From Janthinobacterium sp. PC23-8 (GTDB lineage: Bacteria > Pseudomonadota > Gammaproteobacteria > Burkholderiales > Burkholderiaceae_D): a stretch of 64,000 bases of DNA. The stretch covers positions 838,407 through 902,406 of the forward strand of contig NZ_NJGY01000002.1 in NCBI RefSeq assembly GCF_002250505.1. Direction: 5' to 3'. Each line of letters begins with the position of its first letter. Positions within the stretch are counted from its first letter, which is position 1. Of the stretch, positions 45,963-57,840 are shown piece by piece. Both the position numbers and the translations under genes were made by a program. The notes below the pieces were generated by a model. That model was not told the DNA's origin, did not search any database, and worked only from the letters and a program-made list of their open reading frames with translations.

Positions 45963-46481
45963 TTACTTGTCCAGCGCCTTCAATACCTTGTCGGTAATAT
46001 CGATGCGCGGGCTGGCCCACAGGGCTTCCTGCAGCACGATGTCATAGCCTTCGACATGCGCCAGCTGCTGGATGATGGTGTTGGCTTTTTCGGCGATGGC
46101 GCTGCGTTCCTCGTTGGAACGCTGGTTCAGGTCTTCACGAAATTCGCGCTGGCGGCGCTGCAGCTCCTTGTCCAGCTCGAAAAACTCGCGCTGGCGCTTG
46201 GCGCGATCGGCCTCGTTCAGGGTCGGCATGTCACGCTCGAGCGCTTCATTGGCCACCTTGAAACGGGCGGCCAGTTCCTGCACCGCCTTTTCGCGCGAGC
46301 GGAACTCTTCGGCCAGCTTGGCGCTCGCCAGTTTCGCCAGTTTCGACTCGTTATAAATACGTTCGCTGCTGATCCAGGCAATCTTCGATTCCTGGGCCTG
46401 TGCGTGCACCGGCAACAGCGAACTCCAGCACAATGCGATTGCAGCAAGAGACTTGGGCAGGATGGCGGATGCGGTATTCAT
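45963..46481 (-). CDS. skp: Skp/OmpH periplasmic chaperone
   Basis: The 172-aa protein has a signal peptide ([14 protein letters not shown]) and a long charged coiled coil ([24 protein letters not shown] pattern through [20 protein letters not shown]). It guards unfolded outer-membrane proteins for BamA. It lies between bamA and lpxD as usual. Confidence 0.93.
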   Translation of the reverse strand: MNTASAILPKSLAAIALCWSSLLPVHAQAQESKIAWISSERIYNESKLAKLASAKLAEEFRSREKAVQELAARFKVANEALERDMPTLNEADRAKRQREFFELDKELQRRQREFREDLNQRSNEERSAIAEKANTIIQQLAHVEGYDIVLQEALWASPRIDITDKVLKALDK

Positions 46482-46530
46482 GATACTCCATGGTCAAAAT
46501 AGGTAAGCTGTCGCCCCATCTGGATGCCGG

Positions 46531-48867
46531 TCAGAAACCGGTACCCATCTGGAACTGGAAACGCTCCAGGCGGTCGGTCGGCTTGGCGTTCAGCGGCTTC
46601 GCGTAGCTCAGCTTGAGCGGGCCCACCGGTGAAATCCAGCTGATCCCCAGACCGGCAGAATAGCGCAATTGCGAGATGCGCATCTTTTCGCCTTCCTGGT
46701 AGACCTGGCCGCCATCGACGAAACCGAACCAGCGCAAGCTGCGGTCATTGCCCGAACCGGGGAATGGCATCTGCAATTCGGCGTTGGCGATCAGGCGCGA
46801 GGCGCCGCCCAAGGCATCGTTGGTGGTCGGTTCGACCGCGCCCAGCGAGGAACTCAGGTAGCCGCGCACCGAACCGATACCGCCGCCGTAAAAGTTCTTG
46901 AAGACCGGGTACACGTGATTGCCGATGCCGTGGCCATAATCGAGCTCGCCCTTCAGCGCCAGGGTGACCTTGCTGAACAGCGGACGGAAATACTGGTGCT
47001 CATAAATGGCGCGGAAGTATTTCTGGTCGCCGATCAGATCAGCCTCCAGGTTGACGCGCTGGTAGCGGCCAATCGACGGCGTCAGGGCGCTGTCGCGGCT
47101 GTCGCGCTGCCAGGCCGCCGTCAGCGGAATCGCATTGGTGGTGGCCGAACCGATGCCGTCCGACGGTCCGCCGTTGTCGCTTACGTACTGGCGGAAACGC
47201 AGCGGGCTGGTCTGGTCGGTCTGGATCTGCGAGCGCTCGGCGCCGATGCCGAAGAAGATGGTGTCGACTTCCGAAAACGGCACGCCGTAGCTGACGCGGC
47301 CACCGGTCTGCTTGATCTTGTAGCTGCCGATGTTCAGCGCCGGCGGTTCCGTCGTGCGCAGGTAGATTTCAAAGCTGCGCGAAATGCCGTCATCCGTGTA
47401 ATACGGATTGGTCTGCGAAAACGCGATAGTGCGGCTGTAATGGCTGGTATTGAGTTCGATGCCGACGGTGTTGCCGCTACCGGCAAAATTGGCTTGCGAA
47501 ATCGACGCCGACAAGGTGAATTTTTCCGATTGCGAGAAGGCGCCGCCGATCAGGAAGTTACCGGTCGGTTTTTCCACCACCGTCACGTTGACGTCGACCT
47601 GGTCGCTGGTGCCCTGCGCTTCCGGCGTATCGATGGTTACGTCCTTGAAGTAGCCGAGGCGGTCGACACGGTCGCGCGACAGCTTGATCTTGTTGCTGTC
47701 GTACCATGAGGATTCGAACTGACGGAATTCACGGCGGATCACTTCGTCGCGCGTGGTGGTATTGCCGGCGATATTCATGTGGCGCACATACACGCGCTTG
47801 CCCGGATCGATCATGAAGGTAAAACCCACTTCATGCTTTTCGCGGTTGATTTCCGGGTTGGCGTTGACGTTGGCAAAGGCGTAGCCGAAGGTCGCCAGGC
47901 GGTCCTGGATGCGCTTGTTGGTGGCCGTCAGGCGCGCGCCCGAATAGATCTCGCCTTCGCGCATCAGGTTCAGGGCCTTGATTTCTTCTTCGCGGCCGAA
48001 CATCTCGCCCTCGAACTTGGTGCCGGCGATCTTGTACTTTTCGCCTTCGGAGATATTGATCGTCAGGTAGATATCTTTTTTATCGGGCGTGATCGACACT
48101 TGCGTCGACTCGACCTGCATCTCGATATAGCCGCGGTCCAGGTAGTAGGACTTGAGCGACTCGATGTCGCCGGTCAGCTTGGTCTTCGAATACTGATCGG
48201 CCTTGGTATACCAGCTGAACCAGCCGCCCGTGTTCAGGGCCAGCTGTTCGCGCAGTTCCTTGTCGGTGAAGGCCTTGTTGCCGACGATATTGATCTGCTT
48301 GATGCGCGCCACATCGCCCTCGTCGACGGCAAACACCACGTTGACGCGGTTGCGCTCGATCGGCGTGACGGTGGTGGTGATCTTCACGCCATACAGGCCG
48401 TGCGACAGGTACTGGCGCTTGAGTTCCTGCTCGGCGCGGTCAACCGAAGCCTTGTCGAAAATCTTCGCCTCGCCGACGCCAATTTCCTTCAACGCCTTGA
48501 CCAGCACGTCTTTTTCAAATTCCTTGGTGCCTGTGAAGGCCACGCTCGCGATCGCCGGACGTTCCTCGACCAGCACCACCAGCACGTCGCCATCGGCTTC
48601 CAGGCGCACATCCTTGAACATGCCCGTCGCATACAGCGCCTTGATGGCGGCGACGCTCTTCTCGTCGGAGAACGTCTCGCCGACTTTCACCGGCAGATAG
48701 GCAAAGACGGTGCCCGCTTCGGTGCGCTGTATCCCTTCGACCCGGATGTCCTTGACAGTGAACGGAGCGACAGCGAGGGCTTGGCCGGAACAGAATGCAA
48801 GGACGGCGGCGCCGATCAGGCTGCGGCGAAAGGAAGGCAAGGCAAAACGAGCAGAATGTAATTTCAT
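46531..48867 (-). CDS. bamA: Outer-membrane assembly factor BamA
   Basis: The 778-aa protein has a signal peptide, five POTRA domains (starting FTVKDIRVEGIQRTEAGTVF) and a 16-strand barrel with VRGY (GSVRGYLSSSLGAVEP) and a C-terminal Phe (RLERFQFQMGTGF). It inserts barrel proteins in the outer membrane. The rseP-bamA-skp order is conserved. Confidence 0.97.
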   Translation of the reverse strand: MKLHSARFALPSFRRSLIGAAVLAFCSGQALAVAPFTVKDIRVEGIQRTEAGTVFAYLPVKVGETFSDEKSVAAIKALYATGMFKDVRLEADGDVLVVLVEERPAIASVAFTGTKEFEKDVLVKALKEIGVGEAKIFDKASVDRAEQELKRQYLSHGLYGVKITTTVTPIERNRVNVVFAVDEGDVARIKQINIVGNKAFTDKELREQLALNTGGWFSWYTKADQYSKTKLTGDIESLKSYYLDRGYIEMQVESTQVSITPDKKDIYLTINISEGEKYKIAGTKFEGEMFGREEEIKALNLMREGEIYSGARLTATNKRIQDRLATFGYAFANVNANPEINREKHEVGFTFMIDPGKRVYVRHMNIAGNTTTRDEVIRREFRQFESSWYDSNKIKLSRDRVDRLGYFKDVTIDTPEAQGTSDQVDVNVTVVEKPTGNFLIGGAFSQSEKFTLSASISQANFAGSGNTVGIELNTSHYSRTIAFSQTNPYYTDDGISRSFEIYLRTTEPPALNIGSYKIKQTGGRVSYGVPFSEVDTIFFGIGAERSQIQTDQTSPLRFRQYVSDNGGPSDGIGSATTNAIPLTAAWQRDSRDSALTPSIGRYQRVNLEADLIGDQKYFRAIYEHQYFRPLFSKVTLALKGELDYGHGIGNHVYPVFKNFYGGGIGSVRGYLSSSLGAVEPTTNDALGGASRLIANAELQMPFPGSGNDRSLRWFGFVDGGQVYQEGEKMRISQLRYSAGLGISWISPVGPLKLSYAKPLNAKPTDRLERFQFQMGTGF

Positions 48868-48948
48868 TGGCTAATCAATGGATAAATCAGTGGACAACAT
48901 ACACAAAAGATTGCTTGTGCGACTCACGCAATGGCAGGAACAATGGCA

Positions 48949-50310
48949 TTAGTTGAGCAGCCGCAGCACGTCATTAAAGACGGCAAGCACCATCAAGGTC
49001 AGCAACAGACCGAGCCCCAGGCGCTGGGCAATCTCCCCTACGCGTTCAGGCAAGGGGCGCCCGGTCAAAACTTCCAGCGAATAATACAGCAAATGCCCGC
49101 CATCCAGAACAGGAATGGGTAGCAAATTCATCACGCCCAGACTGATACTGATGAAGGCGATGAAGCTCAGGTAACTCACCAGGCCGATGCGCGCCGTCTG
49201 GCCCGCATAGTCGGCGATGGTGATCGGCCCCGTCACGTTCTTCAGCGAGACCTCGCCGGTCAACATCTTGCCGAGCATTTTCAGGCTCATGATGCTGGTA
49301 TCCCAGACCTTGACAAAACCCTTGCCGACCGCCTGCAACGGTGCGGAGGCGACGACGATCATATCCGGCGTCAACGCGATCTCGGCCTTGATCTTACCAA
49401 CTGTTACAGCTGCCTGGGCGCCCTTGCCGGCCTCGCCGTCCGGCGTCACCGGCACCGTGAGATCCTGGCCATGGCGGCGCAGCCGCACCTGCAAGGTCTT
49501 GCCGGGCGAGCGCATCAAGGTTTCGATGACGGCGATACCGTCCGTCATCGGCTCGCCATCGACGGCGAGTATCAAATCGCCCGGCTGCAGACCGGCCTTT
49601 TCGGCGGCACCGCCCGGCATGATACGTCCCAGCACCGGCGCCGGCCGGGCCAGCACCAGACCAAGTTTGCCCAGCACATCGCCTTCCAGATCCAGCCCGG
49701 CCAGCGTGTCGGCGGCGATGGTGGCCTGCTGCACGCCACGGTCCGGGCGACGCACTTCGATGCGCGCAGCCTCCTTGTCGAGCGCGGCCTGCATCAGCTC
49801 CCAGCGCAACTCGCTCCAGCTGGCCACGTCATTGCCGTTGACGGAGTGTACCGTATCGCCGGTGCGCAGGCCCGCGAGATAGGCAGTGCTCTGCGCTGCG
49901 ACGACACCGATCTTGCTCGACGGCTCTTCAATGCCGTGCATGAACAGGCCAGCATACAGCACGATGGCGACCAGGAAATTGGCCAAGGGACCGGCGGCGA
50001 TGATGGCCATGCGGCGCCAGACGCTCTGGCGCGTGAATTCGCGCGCCTGGTCGGCGCTGGAGAGCACGCCCGTGTCAGGGTCGCGGCTATCGAGCATTTT
50101 CACGTAGCCACCCAGCGGCAGCGCAGAAATCGCCCATTCGGTCTGGTCCTTGCCGAACTTGCGCGCATACACGACTTTGCCCATGCCGACCGAAAAACGC
50201 AGCACTTTCACGCCGCACAAACGCGCCACCAGGTAATGGCCCAGCTCATGCAAGATCACCAGCGAGCCGAGTGCGACGATAAACGCCAGCAAGGTGCTGA
50301 TCAAGGTCAT
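48949..50310 (-). CDS. rseP: Site-2 intramembrane protease RseP
   Basis: The 453-aa protein has the zinc motif HELGH ([17 protein letters not shown]), two PDZ domains ([38 protein letters not shown]) and the second metal site [16 protein letters not shown]. It cleaves anti-sigma factor in the envelope stress pathway. It overlaps dxr by ATGA. Confidence 0.96.
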   Translation of the reverse strand: MTLISTLLAFIVALGSLVILHELGHYLVARLCGVKVLRFSVGMGKVVYARKFGKDQTEWAISALPLGGYVKMLDSRDPDTGVLSSADQAREFTRQSVWRRMAIIAAGPLANFLVAIVLYAGLFMHGIEEPSSKIGVVAAQSTAYLAGLRTGDTVHSVNGNDVASWSELRWELMQAALDKEAARIEVRRPDRGVQQATIAADTLAGLDLEGDVLGKLGLVLARPAPVLGRIMPGGAAEKAGLQPGDLILAVDGEPMTDGIAVIETLMRSPGKTLQVRLRRHGQDLTVPVTPDGEAGKGAQAAVTVGKIKAEIALTPDMIVVASAPLQAVGKGFVKVWDTSIMSLKMLGKMLTGEVSLKNVTGPITIADYAGQTARIGLVSYLSFIAFISISLGVMNLLPIPVLDGGHLLYYSLEVLTGRPLPERVGEIAQRLGLGLLLTLMVLAVFNDVLRLLN

Positions 50311-51491
50311 GCCGCCAGCCTGCCTGCGATATACGCCTGCGCACTGGCGCGCGCCAGGCGATCCTGTTCCAGCACCGTTTCGATGCTGGAAGCGGCGCCA
50401 TGCGGCACGCTGTCGATCACGTGGGCGACCACCTTGTCGATCTGGCGAAAACCGATGCGCAAATCAAGAAAAGCCTGTACCGCCACTTCATTGGCGGCGT
50501 TGAGCAGGGCCGGCGCCGTGCCGCCCGCGCGCAGCGCGTCATACGCCAGTTGCAGGCAAGGAAAGCGCAACATGTCGGCCCGTTCGAACTGCAGGGTGGC
50601 CACCTGCGCCAGGTCCAGCTGGGCCACGCCCGAGGCGATGCGCTCGGGCCAGGCCAGCGCGTTGGCGATCGGCGTGCGCATGTCCGGGTTACCCAACTGG
50701 GCCAGCACCGAGCCGTCGACATACGAGACCATCGAATGAATCACGCTTTGCGGGTGGATCAGCACTTCGATCTGGTCGGCCGGGGCACCGAACAGCCAGT
50801 GCGCCTCGATCACTTCCAGGCCCTTGTTCATCATCGTGGCCGAATCGACCGAAATCTTGCGCCCCATCACCCACTTCGGATGCGCGCAGGCCTGGTCCGG
50901 CGTCACGCTATCGAGCGAGGCGACGTCGCGCGTCAGAAACGGGCCGCCCGAGGCGGTCAGCACGATCCTGGCCACGCCGGCCGCTTGCGGCACGCGGCCG
51001 TAGTTGTGCGGCAGGCACTGGAAGATGGCGTTGTGCTCGCTGTCGATCGGCAGCAGCACGGCGCCGTTTTCCTGCACCGCGTCCATGAACAGCTGGCCCG
51101 ACATCACCAGCGCTTCCTTGTTTGCCAGCAACACCTTCTTGCCGGCGCGCGCCGCCGCCAAGGTCGGCGCCAGGCCGGCCGCACCGACGATGGCGGCCAT
51201 CACGCCGGTCACCTGCGGCGCGCTGGCGATCTCGCACAAGGCGTCGACGCCATGGTCCACTTCGGTGGCCACGCCCATGCCACTTAACAGCCGGCGCAGT
51301 TCCAGCGCCGCTTCAGGCGTGCCGACGACGGCGCGCTGCGGACGGTACCGCAGGCATTGCGCGGCCAGTTCGGCCACTTTGCCGTGCGCGGACAGTGCGT
51401 AGACGCTGTATTGTTCCGGATGACGCGCGAGCACGTCCAGCGTCGACACGCCGATCGAACCGGTCGCGCCAAGGATGGTGATGTATTGCAT
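50307..51491 (-). CDS. dxr: 1-deoxyxylulose-5-phosphate reductoisomerase
   Basis: The 394-aa enzyme starts [20 protein letters not shown] (NADPH-binding loop), with [16 protein letters not shown] and the [11 protein letters not shown] loop. It makes MEP for isoprenoids, feeding uppS in the same cluster. Confidence 0.97.
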   Translation of the reverse strand: MQYITILGATGSIGVSTLDVLARHPEQYSVYALSAHGKVAELAAQCLRYRPQRAVVGTPEAALELRRLLSGMGVATEVDHGVDALCEIASAPQVTGVMAAIVGAAGLAPTLAAARAGKKVLLANKEALVMSGQLFMDAVQENGAVLLPIDSEHNAIFQCLPHNYGRVPQAAGVARIVLTASGGPFLTRDVASLDSVTPDQACAHPKWVMGRKISVDSATMMNKGLEVIEAHWLFGAPADQIEVLIHPQSVIHSMVSYVDGSVLAQLGNPDMRTPIANALAWPERIASGVAQLDLAQVATLQFERADMLRFPCLQLAYDALRAGGTAPALLNAANEVAVQAFLDLRIGFRQIDKVVAHVIDSVPHGAASSIETVLEQDRLARASAQAYIAGRLAA

Positions 51492-51504
51492 TGAAAAGAG
51501 TTCC

Positions 51505-52338
51505 TTATAGCCAGCCGCTGACCAGGGCGGCAAATGGCAAGACGGGGATCAGCGCATCGATACGATCGAGCACGCCGCCATGGCCGGGCAGCAGCTTGCT
51601 GCTGTCCTTGATGCCGGCACGGCGCTTGAGCTGGGATTCGAACAGGTCGCCGATGATGCTTGCCGCCACCAGCACCAGCAGCACCAGCAAGGCTATCGGC
51701 CAGCCGCGGCGCAGTTGCAGCTGCACCGCAAAGGTATCTTGCAGCCAGGGCACGGAAGGCGCGGCAAAGATGGTGATGGCGGCGATCACCAGCACGGCGA
51801 TGCCGCCGCCGATCGCGCCTTCCCAGGATTTGCCGGGCGAAATGCTGGGCGCCAGCTTGCGCTTGCCGAACGCCTTGCCGGAAAAGTAAGCGCCGATATC
51901 GGCAACCCACACCAGCGCCATCACCGACAGCAGGAACAAAGGGCTATGCATGAACAGCGCCACGATGGCGACGAAGCAGCCGACGATGGTCACCGCATAC
52001 ACCAGGCTGAGCAAGGTATTGCCCAGGCCTTCGGGCGGCGGCAGGCCGGTCGCCAGCGAAGGCGTAAAACGGATCAGCCAGATGGCCACGCACAGCGCGT
52101 ACCAGAAATTGAGCTGGGCCATGCCATTGCTGAAGAAGAAGGTATAGGCAAAGGCGGCGGTCCAGACGGCGGCAATCAAGAGCGCCTGGCGGCTTTTGAA
52201 AATGCGGAAGCTTTCCCACACGGCCGCGCCGAAGAACGCCGTGGCGATCACGGCGAAGGCGGGAAAATAATTCAGATACAGAACCGGCAGCAAGACCGCC
52301 AACAAGACCAGGGCGGTGATTATCCGTGTTTTCAGCAT
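51505..52338 (-). CDS. cdsA: Phosphatidate cytidylyltransferase
   Basis: The 277-aa membrane protein starts [20 protein letters not shown], has several spans and the C-terminal signature [34 protein letters not shown]. It makes CDP-diacylglycerol. Its ATG shares a base with the uppS stop (TGATG). Confidence 0.95.
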   Translation of the reverse strand: MLKTRIITALVLLAVLLPVLYLNYFPAFAVIATAFFGAAVWESFRIFKSRQALLIAAVWTAAFAYTFFFSNGMAQLNFWYALCVAIWLIRFTPSLATGLPPPEGLGNTLLSLVYAVTIVGCFVAIVALFMHSPLFLLSVMALVWVADIGAYFSGKAFGKRKLAPSISPGKSWEGAIGGGIAVLVIAAITIFAAPSVPWLQDTFAVQLQLRRGWPIALLVLLVLVAASIIGDLFESQLKRRAGIKDSSKLLPGHGGVLDRIDALIPVLPFAALVSGWL

Positions 52339-53102
52339 CAGTTTGTCTTTTCGGTTAGTTGCGCGCTGGTCCGGCCAAAGCGCCGTTCGCGCTGCTGGTA
52401 AGACGCGATGGCCGCGTCGAGGCTGTCGACATTGAAGTCGGGCCAGAAAGTTTCGGTAAAAAACAACTCCGTGTAAGCCAGTTGCCACAGCAAAAAATTG
52501 GAAATGCGCTGCTCGCCGCCGGTACGGATGAACAGGTCGGGCTCGGGCGCATAGGCCATCGCCAGGTGAGGCGCCAGTTGCTCTTCGGTGTAAACCTGTT
52601 CCTGCGGCAGGCCATTGGCGGCTTGCGCCGTCATCTTGTTGACGGCCTGCATGATATCCCAGCGGCCGCCATAGTTGGCGCAGATCGTCACGGTCAGGCG
52701 CGTGTTGCCGGCGGTCTTGCGCTCGGCGTTCACCACCAGTTCCTGCAACTGCGTGTTGAAGCGCGACATGTCACCCACCACCTTCAGGCGAATATCGTTG
52801 GCGTGCATGCGCACCACTTCGCGCTCGAGCATGGTGACGAACAGGCGCATCAGCATCGACACTTCTTCTTCGGGGCGGCGCCAGTTCTCCGAACTGAAGG
52901 CAAACAGGGTCAGGTATTCGACGCCACGGTCGAGACAGGCTTCGACGATATTGCGCACGGCATCGGCGCCCTTGACATGGCCGGCCACGCGGGGCAGGAA
53001 GCGTTTGGTGGCCCAACGACCATTGCCATCCATAATGATTGCAATATGGCGCGGCACGCAGCCCACGTCAGGTACCGCCGTAGTCGAACTCGAATAGATC
53101 AT
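52338..53102 (-). CDS. uppS: Undecaprenyl diphosphate synthase
   Basis: The 254-aa cis-prenyltransferase shows [20 protein letters not shown] and [20 protein letters not shown]. The start [14 protein letters not shown] at 53102 fits family length; an upstream ATG at 53144 is possible. It supplies the lipid carrier for peptidoglycan and LPS. Confidence 0.95.
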   Translation of the reverse strand: MIYSSSTTAVPDVGCVPRHIAIIMDGNGRWATKRFLPRVAGHVKGADAVRNIVEACLDRGVEYLTLFAFSSENWRRPEEEVSMLMRLFVTMLEREVVRMHANDIRLKVVGDMSRFNTQLQELVVNAERKTAGNTRLTVTICANYGGRWDIMQAVNKMTAQAANGLPQEQVYTEEQLAPHLAMAYAPEPDLFIRTGGEQRISNFLLWQLAYTELFFTETFWPDFNVDSLDAAIASYQQRERRFGRTSAQLTEKTN

Positions 53103-53201
53103 GAAAACAATAATACCAAATGAAAGATCGCTATTATGCGCCAAATGATACTGCCCGGGATAGCCAAAGCCGTCCCGGGCAGCGTAGGTCCATGCGAAAA
53201 A

Positions 53202-53762
53202 CTAGACGGTCAGCACTTCTTTTTCTTTGTCGACCACCATCTTGTCGATGTCGGCGATAAATTTGTCCGTCAGTTTCTGCACTTCTTCCGACGAGCGGCG
53301 CTCGTCGTCTTCCGAGCAAGCCTTGTCCTTGACCAATTTTTTCAGCGACTCATTGGCGTCACGACGGATATTACGCACGGCAATCTTCGCGTCTTCCGCT
53401 TCGCTCTTGACCAGCTTGACCATTTCCTTGCGGCGCTCTTCGGTCAGCGGCGGCGTCGGTACGCGGATCATGTCGCCCTGCGCCGAAGGATTCAGACCCA
53501 GGTCGGCGTCACGGATGGCTTTTTCGATGGTATTGGCCATCTTCTTTTCATACGGCTGCACGCCGATGGTGCGCGCATCGACCAGGGTCACGTTGGCCAC
53601 CTGGGTCAGCGCCGTCGGCGAACCGTAGTAGTCGACCATCACATGGTCCAGTATCCCCGTATGGGCGCGGCCGGTACGCACCTTGGCCAGGTCGGCCTTC
53701 AGTGTTTCCAGCGACTTCGCCATGCGTTCCTGGGTGTTCTTTTTAACGTCAACTAAGGACAT
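53202..53762 (-). CDS. frr: Ribosome recycling factor
   Basis: The 186-aa protein [20 protein letters not shown] has [20 protein letters not shown] and [20 protein letters not shown], standard for RRF. The ATG follows GGAGGG. Confidence 0.97.
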   Translation of the reverse strand: MSLVDVKKNTQERMAKSLETLKADLAKVRTGRAHTGILDHVMVDYYGSPTALTQVANVTLVDARTIGVQPYEKKMANTIEKAIRDADLGLNPSAQGDMIRVPTPPLTEERRKEMVKLVKSEAEDAKIAVRNIRRDANESLKKLVKDKACSEDDERRSSEEVQKLTDKFIADIDKMVVDKEKEVLTV

Positions 53763-53780
53763 GAGCCCTCCTGTGGTAGT

Positions 53781-53896
53781 CGCCTGTCAAAACCTGCTGC
53801 GCGTCGGTATAGGTAGCCTGCGATGCTCACCGTACTCCAGTACGGTTGCGCTTCTCGGCCACCTCTCCCTTCCGCTCGCGACGGTTTTGTCAGGCG
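53781..53896. repeat. 116-bp palindromic intergenic repeat (MITE/REP-like)
   Basis: The ends CGCCTGTCAAAACC (53781-53794) and GGTTTTGTCAGGCG (53883-53896) are inverted repeats with one mismatch. The centre is a perfect palindrome CCGTACTCCAGTACGG (53830-53845). It fills the frr-pyrH gap. Similar CCGTACT..AGTACGG elements are, from memory, scattered through related genomes; copy number cannot be checked here. Confidence 0.72.
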
Positions 53897-53932
53897 TTGT
53901 TAATAATAATGAAATTTAAAATTACAGATAAC

Positions 53933-54649
53933 TTATACGTGAACCAGAGTGCCTTCGTCCTCGCCCATGATGACGCGCATCAGCGCGCCCGGCTTGGTAA
54001 TGGAGAACACTTTGATTGGCAGTTTCTGGTCGCGGCACAGGGCAAAGGCGGTGGCGTCCATCACTTGCAGGTGCTTGGAGATGGCGTCGTCAAAGCTGAT
54101 CGTGTGGAACAGCGTGGCGTTCGGATCTTTCTGCGGATCGGCCGTGTAGACGCCGTCGACCTTGGTCGCCTTCAGCACGATCTCGGCGCTCATTTCCGCA
54201 CCGCGCAGGGCCGCAGCCGTGTCGGTGGTAAAGAACGGGTTGCCGGTACCGGCGGCAAAAACGACGACCTTGCCTTCTTCCAGGTATTGCAGCGCTTTCG
54301 GGCGCACATACGGCTCGACGACCTGCTCGATGCCGATGGCCGACATGACGCGCGCGGTGATGCCGACATGGCGCATGGCGTCGGCCAGCGCAAGTGCGTT
54401 CATCACGGTGGCGAGCATGCCCATATAGTCGGCGGTGGCGCGGTCCATGCCTTGCGCACCGGGCGCGACGCCGCGGAAGATATTGCCGCCGCCAATCACG
54501 ATTGCCAGTTCCACGCCCAACTTTGCCACCTCGGCCACATCGGCGACCATGCGCTCGATCGTGGCGCGATTGATGCCGTAGGGATCATCACCCATCAGGG
54601 CTTCACCGGACAACTTGAGGAGGACACGTTTGTAGGCTGGTTTTGACAT
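53933..54649 (-). CDS. pyrH: UMP kinase
   Basis: The 238-aa protein starts [20 protein letters not shown] after GAGGAG-like spacing; [13 protein letters not shown] and [20 protein letters not shown] are typical. It phosphorylates UMP and sits between tsf and frr. Confidence 0.97.
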   Translation of the reverse strand: MSKPAYKRVLLKLSGEALMGDDPYGINRATIERMVADVAEVAKLGVELAIVIGGGNIFRGVAPGAQGMDRATADYMGMLATVMNALALADAMRHVGITARVMSAIGIEQVVEPYVRPKALQYLEEGKVVVFAAGTGNPFFTTDTAAALRGAEMSAEIVLKATKVDGVYTADPQKDPNATLFHTISFDDAISKHLQVMDATAFALCRDQKLPIKVFSITKPGALMRVIMGEDEGTLVHV

Positions 54650-54771
54650 GAGCTGGGGCTCCATAAATGAGGTTATTCGAGTATGACATGGCGCAGTGCC
54701 TTGCAGCGCCGGATAGACGCGCGCAGAAGCTGCCCATGCCGCCACCCGGCATGCGGGCATGCGGGCGGGCC

Positions 54772-54794
54772 AAAAAAACGGGCCTCTCGGCCCG
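54772..54794 (-). terminator. tsf terminator
   Basis: On the minus strand CGGGCC-GAGA-GGCCCG is followed by seven T, 7 bp after the tsf stop. It would reduce readthrough from rpsB-tsf into pyrH. Confidence 0.85.
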
Positions 54795-54800
54795 CTTGAC

Positions 54801-55712
54801 TTACGCTCCCTGGGAGGCAGCCATCTGTGCTGCGACTTCTGCTGCGAAGTCGTCTTGTTTCTTCTCGATGCCCTCACCCACCACGTACATGGCGAATGCC
54901 TTGACGCTGGTGTCAGCGGCTTTGAGCATTTGCTCAACCGACAGCTTGTCGTTTTTCACAAAAGCCTGGTTCAGCAGCGACACTTCTTTCAGGAACTTCT
55001 GTACCGAGCCTTCCAGGCGCTTGGCCAGGATTTCCGGCGATTGCGCTGGCTTGCCTTCGGCGACCGCTTTGGCTGCATCTTCGTCGGCTTTCAGTTTTGC
55101 AACCGAACGCTCTTTTTCGATCAGTTCGGCAGGCACTTGTTCCGACGACAGCGAAACCGGTTTCATTGCAGCGATGTGCATTGCCACGTCCTTGCCCACT
55201 TGCTCATCGGCGCCGTCGAATTCGACGATCACGCCGATGCGCGAGCCGTGCAGGTAGGAAGCGAGCTTGGCGCTGGTTTCGAAACGCTGGAAGCGGCGGA
55301 TGGTCATGTTTTCGCCGATTTTGCCGATCAGGGCTGCGCGCACTTCGTCCAGGGTCTTGCCATCGAGTGGCAGGGCCAGCAGAGCGGCGACGTCAGCCGG
55401 GTTGTGGTCGGCGACCAGGCGGGCGGCATTGTTTGCCAGCGCCAGGAAGTCGTCGTTTTTCGCCACGAAGTCGGTTTCCGAGTTCACTTCGACCAGGGCA
55501 CCCACGCCGTTGGCGATGTAGGTTGCCACCACGCCTTCAGCGGTAATGCGCGCCGATGCTTTCGATGCCTTGCCGCCCAGTTTGACGCGCAGGATCTCTT
55601 CCGCACGCGCCATGTCGCCTTCGGCTTCGGTCAGTGCTTTTTTGCATTCCATCATTGGTGCGTCGGTCTTGCCGCGCAATTCGCCTACCATCGCTGCTGT
55701 AATCGCTGCCAT
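54801..55712 (-). CDS. tsf: Elongation factor Ts
   Basis: The 303-aa protein has the EF-Ts signatures [20 protein letters not shown] and [20 protein letters not shown]. It exchanges nucleotide on EF-Tu. It follows rpsB after an intergenic hairpin. Confidence 0.97.
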   Translation of the reverse strand: MAAITAAMVGELRGKTDAPMMECKKALTEAEGDMARAEEILRVKLGGKASKASARITAEGVVATYIANGVGALVEVNSETDFVAKNDDFLALANNAARLVADHNPADVAALLALPLDGKTLDEVRAALIGKIGENMTIRRFQRFETSAKLASYLHGSRIGVIVEFDGADEQVGKDVAMHIAAMKPVSLSSEQVPAELIEKERSVAKLKADEDAAKAVAEGKPAQSPEILAKRLEGSVQKFLKEVSLLNQAFVKNDKLSVEQMLKAADTSVKAFAMYVVGEGIEKKQDDFAAEVAAQMAASQGA

Positions 55713-55788
55713 GTGTTTCTCCTGATTCGGTGAGTCGATGGCCGCGGCCCAGGTGTTGCCTCGCCAGCTGTCGCCATCGGTTTTTGTT

Positions 55789-55820
55789 AAAAAAAAGGGG
55801 GAGCTGCTGCCACCCCTTTT
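55789..55820 (-). terminator. rpsB-tsf intergenic terminator/attenuator
   Basis: On the minus strand AAAAGGGG and CCCC pair around GTGGCAGCAGCTC and are followed by eight T. It lies between rpsB and tsf and may lower tsf expression relative to rpsB. Confidence 0.7.
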
Positions 55821-55868
55821 CCATTACTGCTGAACTTTACAAACCGCTGCCCCGGGGCAGCGTGGCGA

Positions 55869-56621
55869 TCAAGCCTGTTCGTTGACTTCGACGAATTCGT
55901 CGCCAGCAGCGGCTTTGACCATTTCAACGACTTCGTTACCGGCAGCGGCACGGCCTTCGATGATTGCATCAGCAACACCGCGAGCGTACAACATGATGGC
56001 TTTCGAGGAGTCATCGTTACCTGGGATAACGAAATTCACGCCTTCTGGCGAGTGGTTGGTATCGACCACGCCGATGACTGGAATGCCCAGTTTTGCCGCT
56101 TCGGTGATGGCGCCTTTATGGTAGCCAACGTCAACGACGAAGATTGCGTCAGGAACGCCGCCCATGTCCTTGATGCCGCCGATCGATTTTTGCAGCTTGA
56201 TCATTTCGCGCGAGAACATCAGCGCTTCTTTTTTCGACAGCTTTTCGATCGAACCGTCTTCGATCATCGCTTCCATGTCCTTCAGGCGCTTGATCGAGGT
56301 CTTGATCGTCTTGAAGTTGGTCAGCATGCCGCCCAACCAGCGTTGATCAACGAAAGGCACGCCAGCGCGTTGTGCTTCAGCAGCGATGATTTCGCGAGCT
56401 TGACGCTTGGTGCCGACCATCAGGATGGTGCCACGGTTTGCAGCCAGTTGACGCACGTGCTTCATGGCGTCCTGGTACATCGCCATGGTTTTTTCCAGGT
56501 TGATGATGTGGATCTTGTTGCGATGGCCGAAGATGAACGGTGCCATTTTTGGATTCCAAAAACGGGTTTGGTGACCAAAGTGGACACCGGCTTCCAGCAT
56601 TTCGCGCATTGTTACGGACAT
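55869..56621 (-). CDS. rpsB: Ribosomal protein S2
   Basis: The 250-aa protein starts [40 protein letters not shown] and [20 protein letters not shown] are signature segments. The Ala/Glu tail is normal. It heads the leftward cluster behind a clear promoter. Confidence 0.98.
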   Translation of the reverse strand: MSVTMREMLEAGVHFGHQTRFWNPKMAPFIFGHRNKIHIINLEKTMAMYQDAMKHVRQLAANRGTILMVGTKRQAREIIAAEAQRAGVPFVDQRWLGGMLTNFKTIKTSIKRLKDMEAMIEDGSIEKLSKKEALMFSREMIKLQKSIGGIKDMGGVPDAIFVVDVGYHKGAITEAAKLGIPVIGVVDTNHSPEGVNFVIPGNDDSSKAIMLYARGVADAIIEGRAAAGNEVVEMVKAAAGDEFVEVNEQA

Positions 56622-56767
56622 TATTAACTCCAGGGTTGGGTCTGGAATCCGATCAGTCACCATACAGGCACCCTTGTCGACCGGATTCGCTTGTTTATCT
56701 AAATTGAAGTCAGCCCAGCTACAGGCCGCTTGAGACATTGCTCAAAAGGGAATTCAAGCAACCCGGG

Positions 56768-56796
56768 ATTGTACACCGGAATGTGGCGCGCATCAA
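56768..56796 (-). promoter_or_regulatory. rpsB promoter
   Basis: On the minus strand TTGATG (56796-56791) and TACAAT (56773-56768) are spaced exactly 17 bp. The message would carry a leader of about 140 nt before the rpsB ATG, long enough for the S2 feedback element known in other bacteria. Confidence 0.8.
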
Positions 56797-56994
56797 GTCC
56801 CAACTGTCCGGCGGCTGGGGCACTGCCATGTTGCCGTCGGGCCGCAATCGGGCGAAAGGACCTCGTCTCGTTTATAATTTCAACATAATTGCAGCCGCAA
56901 TTGTCCTTGAGGCACCGAAACATTTTCTCCTCTTGCGGCAAACCTGCCGCGCTGCGCTCCTCACAGAACATTTTACAGATTGCGAATCGCCCTC

Positions 56995-57807
56995 ATGTCC
57001 ACCATCCGTATCAATTCCGCAGCCGACATCGAAGGCATGCGCGTCGCCGGCAAGCTGGGCGCCGAAGTGCTCGACTACATCACGCCATTCGTGAAAGTCG
57101 GCGTCACCACGGGCGAGCTGGACCGCCTGTGCCATGAATACATGGTCAACGTACAAGGCACCGTGCCTGCCCCGCTCAACTACTGCCCACCAGGCTACAC
57201 GCCCTATCCGAAGGCCATTTGCACCTCCGTCAACGACGTGATCTGCCACGGCATTCCCGGCGACAAAGTATTGAAAAGCGGCGACTCGGTCAACCTCGAC
57301 ATCACGGTCATCAAGGACGGCTACCATGGCGACAACAGCCGCATGTTCCTGGTCGGCACGCCCACCATCCTGGCCAAGCGCCTGGCCGAAATCACCTATG
57401 AATGCATGTGGCTGGGCATAGCCCAGATCAAGCCGGGCGCGCACCTGGGCGATATCGGCCATGCGATCCAGCAGCACGCCGAAAAGGCCGGCTACAGCGT
57501 GGTGCGCGAATTTTGCGGCCACGGTATCGGCACGGTGTTCCATGAAGAGCCGCAGGTCTTGCATTACGGCAAGCCCGGCACCCTCGAGCGCCTGGAAGCG
57601 GGCATGATTTTCACGGTCGAACCGATGATCAATGCGGGCCGGCGCGAAATCCGCGAAATGAACGACGGCTGGACCATCAAGACCCGTGATCGCAGCCTGT
57701 CGGCGCAATGGGAACACACGGTGCTGGTGACGGAAACCGGCTATGAGGTGCTGACCGTATCGCCGCAGATGCCGCCACCGCCGGCCTTCATCCTGAACCA
57801 GGCCTGA
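56995..57807 (+). CDS. map: Methionine aminopeptidase
   Basis: The 270-aa type I enzyme starts MSTIRINSAADIEGMRVAGK. Metal ligands are in SVNLDITVIKDGYHGDNSRM (two Asp), FCGHGIGTVFHEEPQV (His) and MIFTVEPMIN and WEHTVLVTE (Glu). It removes N-terminal Met. Divergent from rpsB. Confidence 0.97.
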   Translation: MSTIRINSAADIEGMRVAGKLGAEVLDYITPFVKVGVTTGELDRLCHEYMVNVQGTVPAPLNYCPPGYTPYPKAICTSVNDVICHGIPGDKVLKSGDSVNLDITVIKDGYHGDNSRMFLVGTPTILAKRLAEITYECMWLGIAQIKPGAHLGDIGHAIQQHAEKAGYSVVREFCGHGIGTVFHEEPQVLHYGKPGTLERLEAGMIFTVEPMINAGRREIREMNDGWTIKTRDRSLSAQWEHTVLVTETGYEVLTVSPQMPPPPAFILNQA

Positions 57808-57840
57808 CTTCCCCCTCCCCGCAGCCAACCCAGGGCACCG

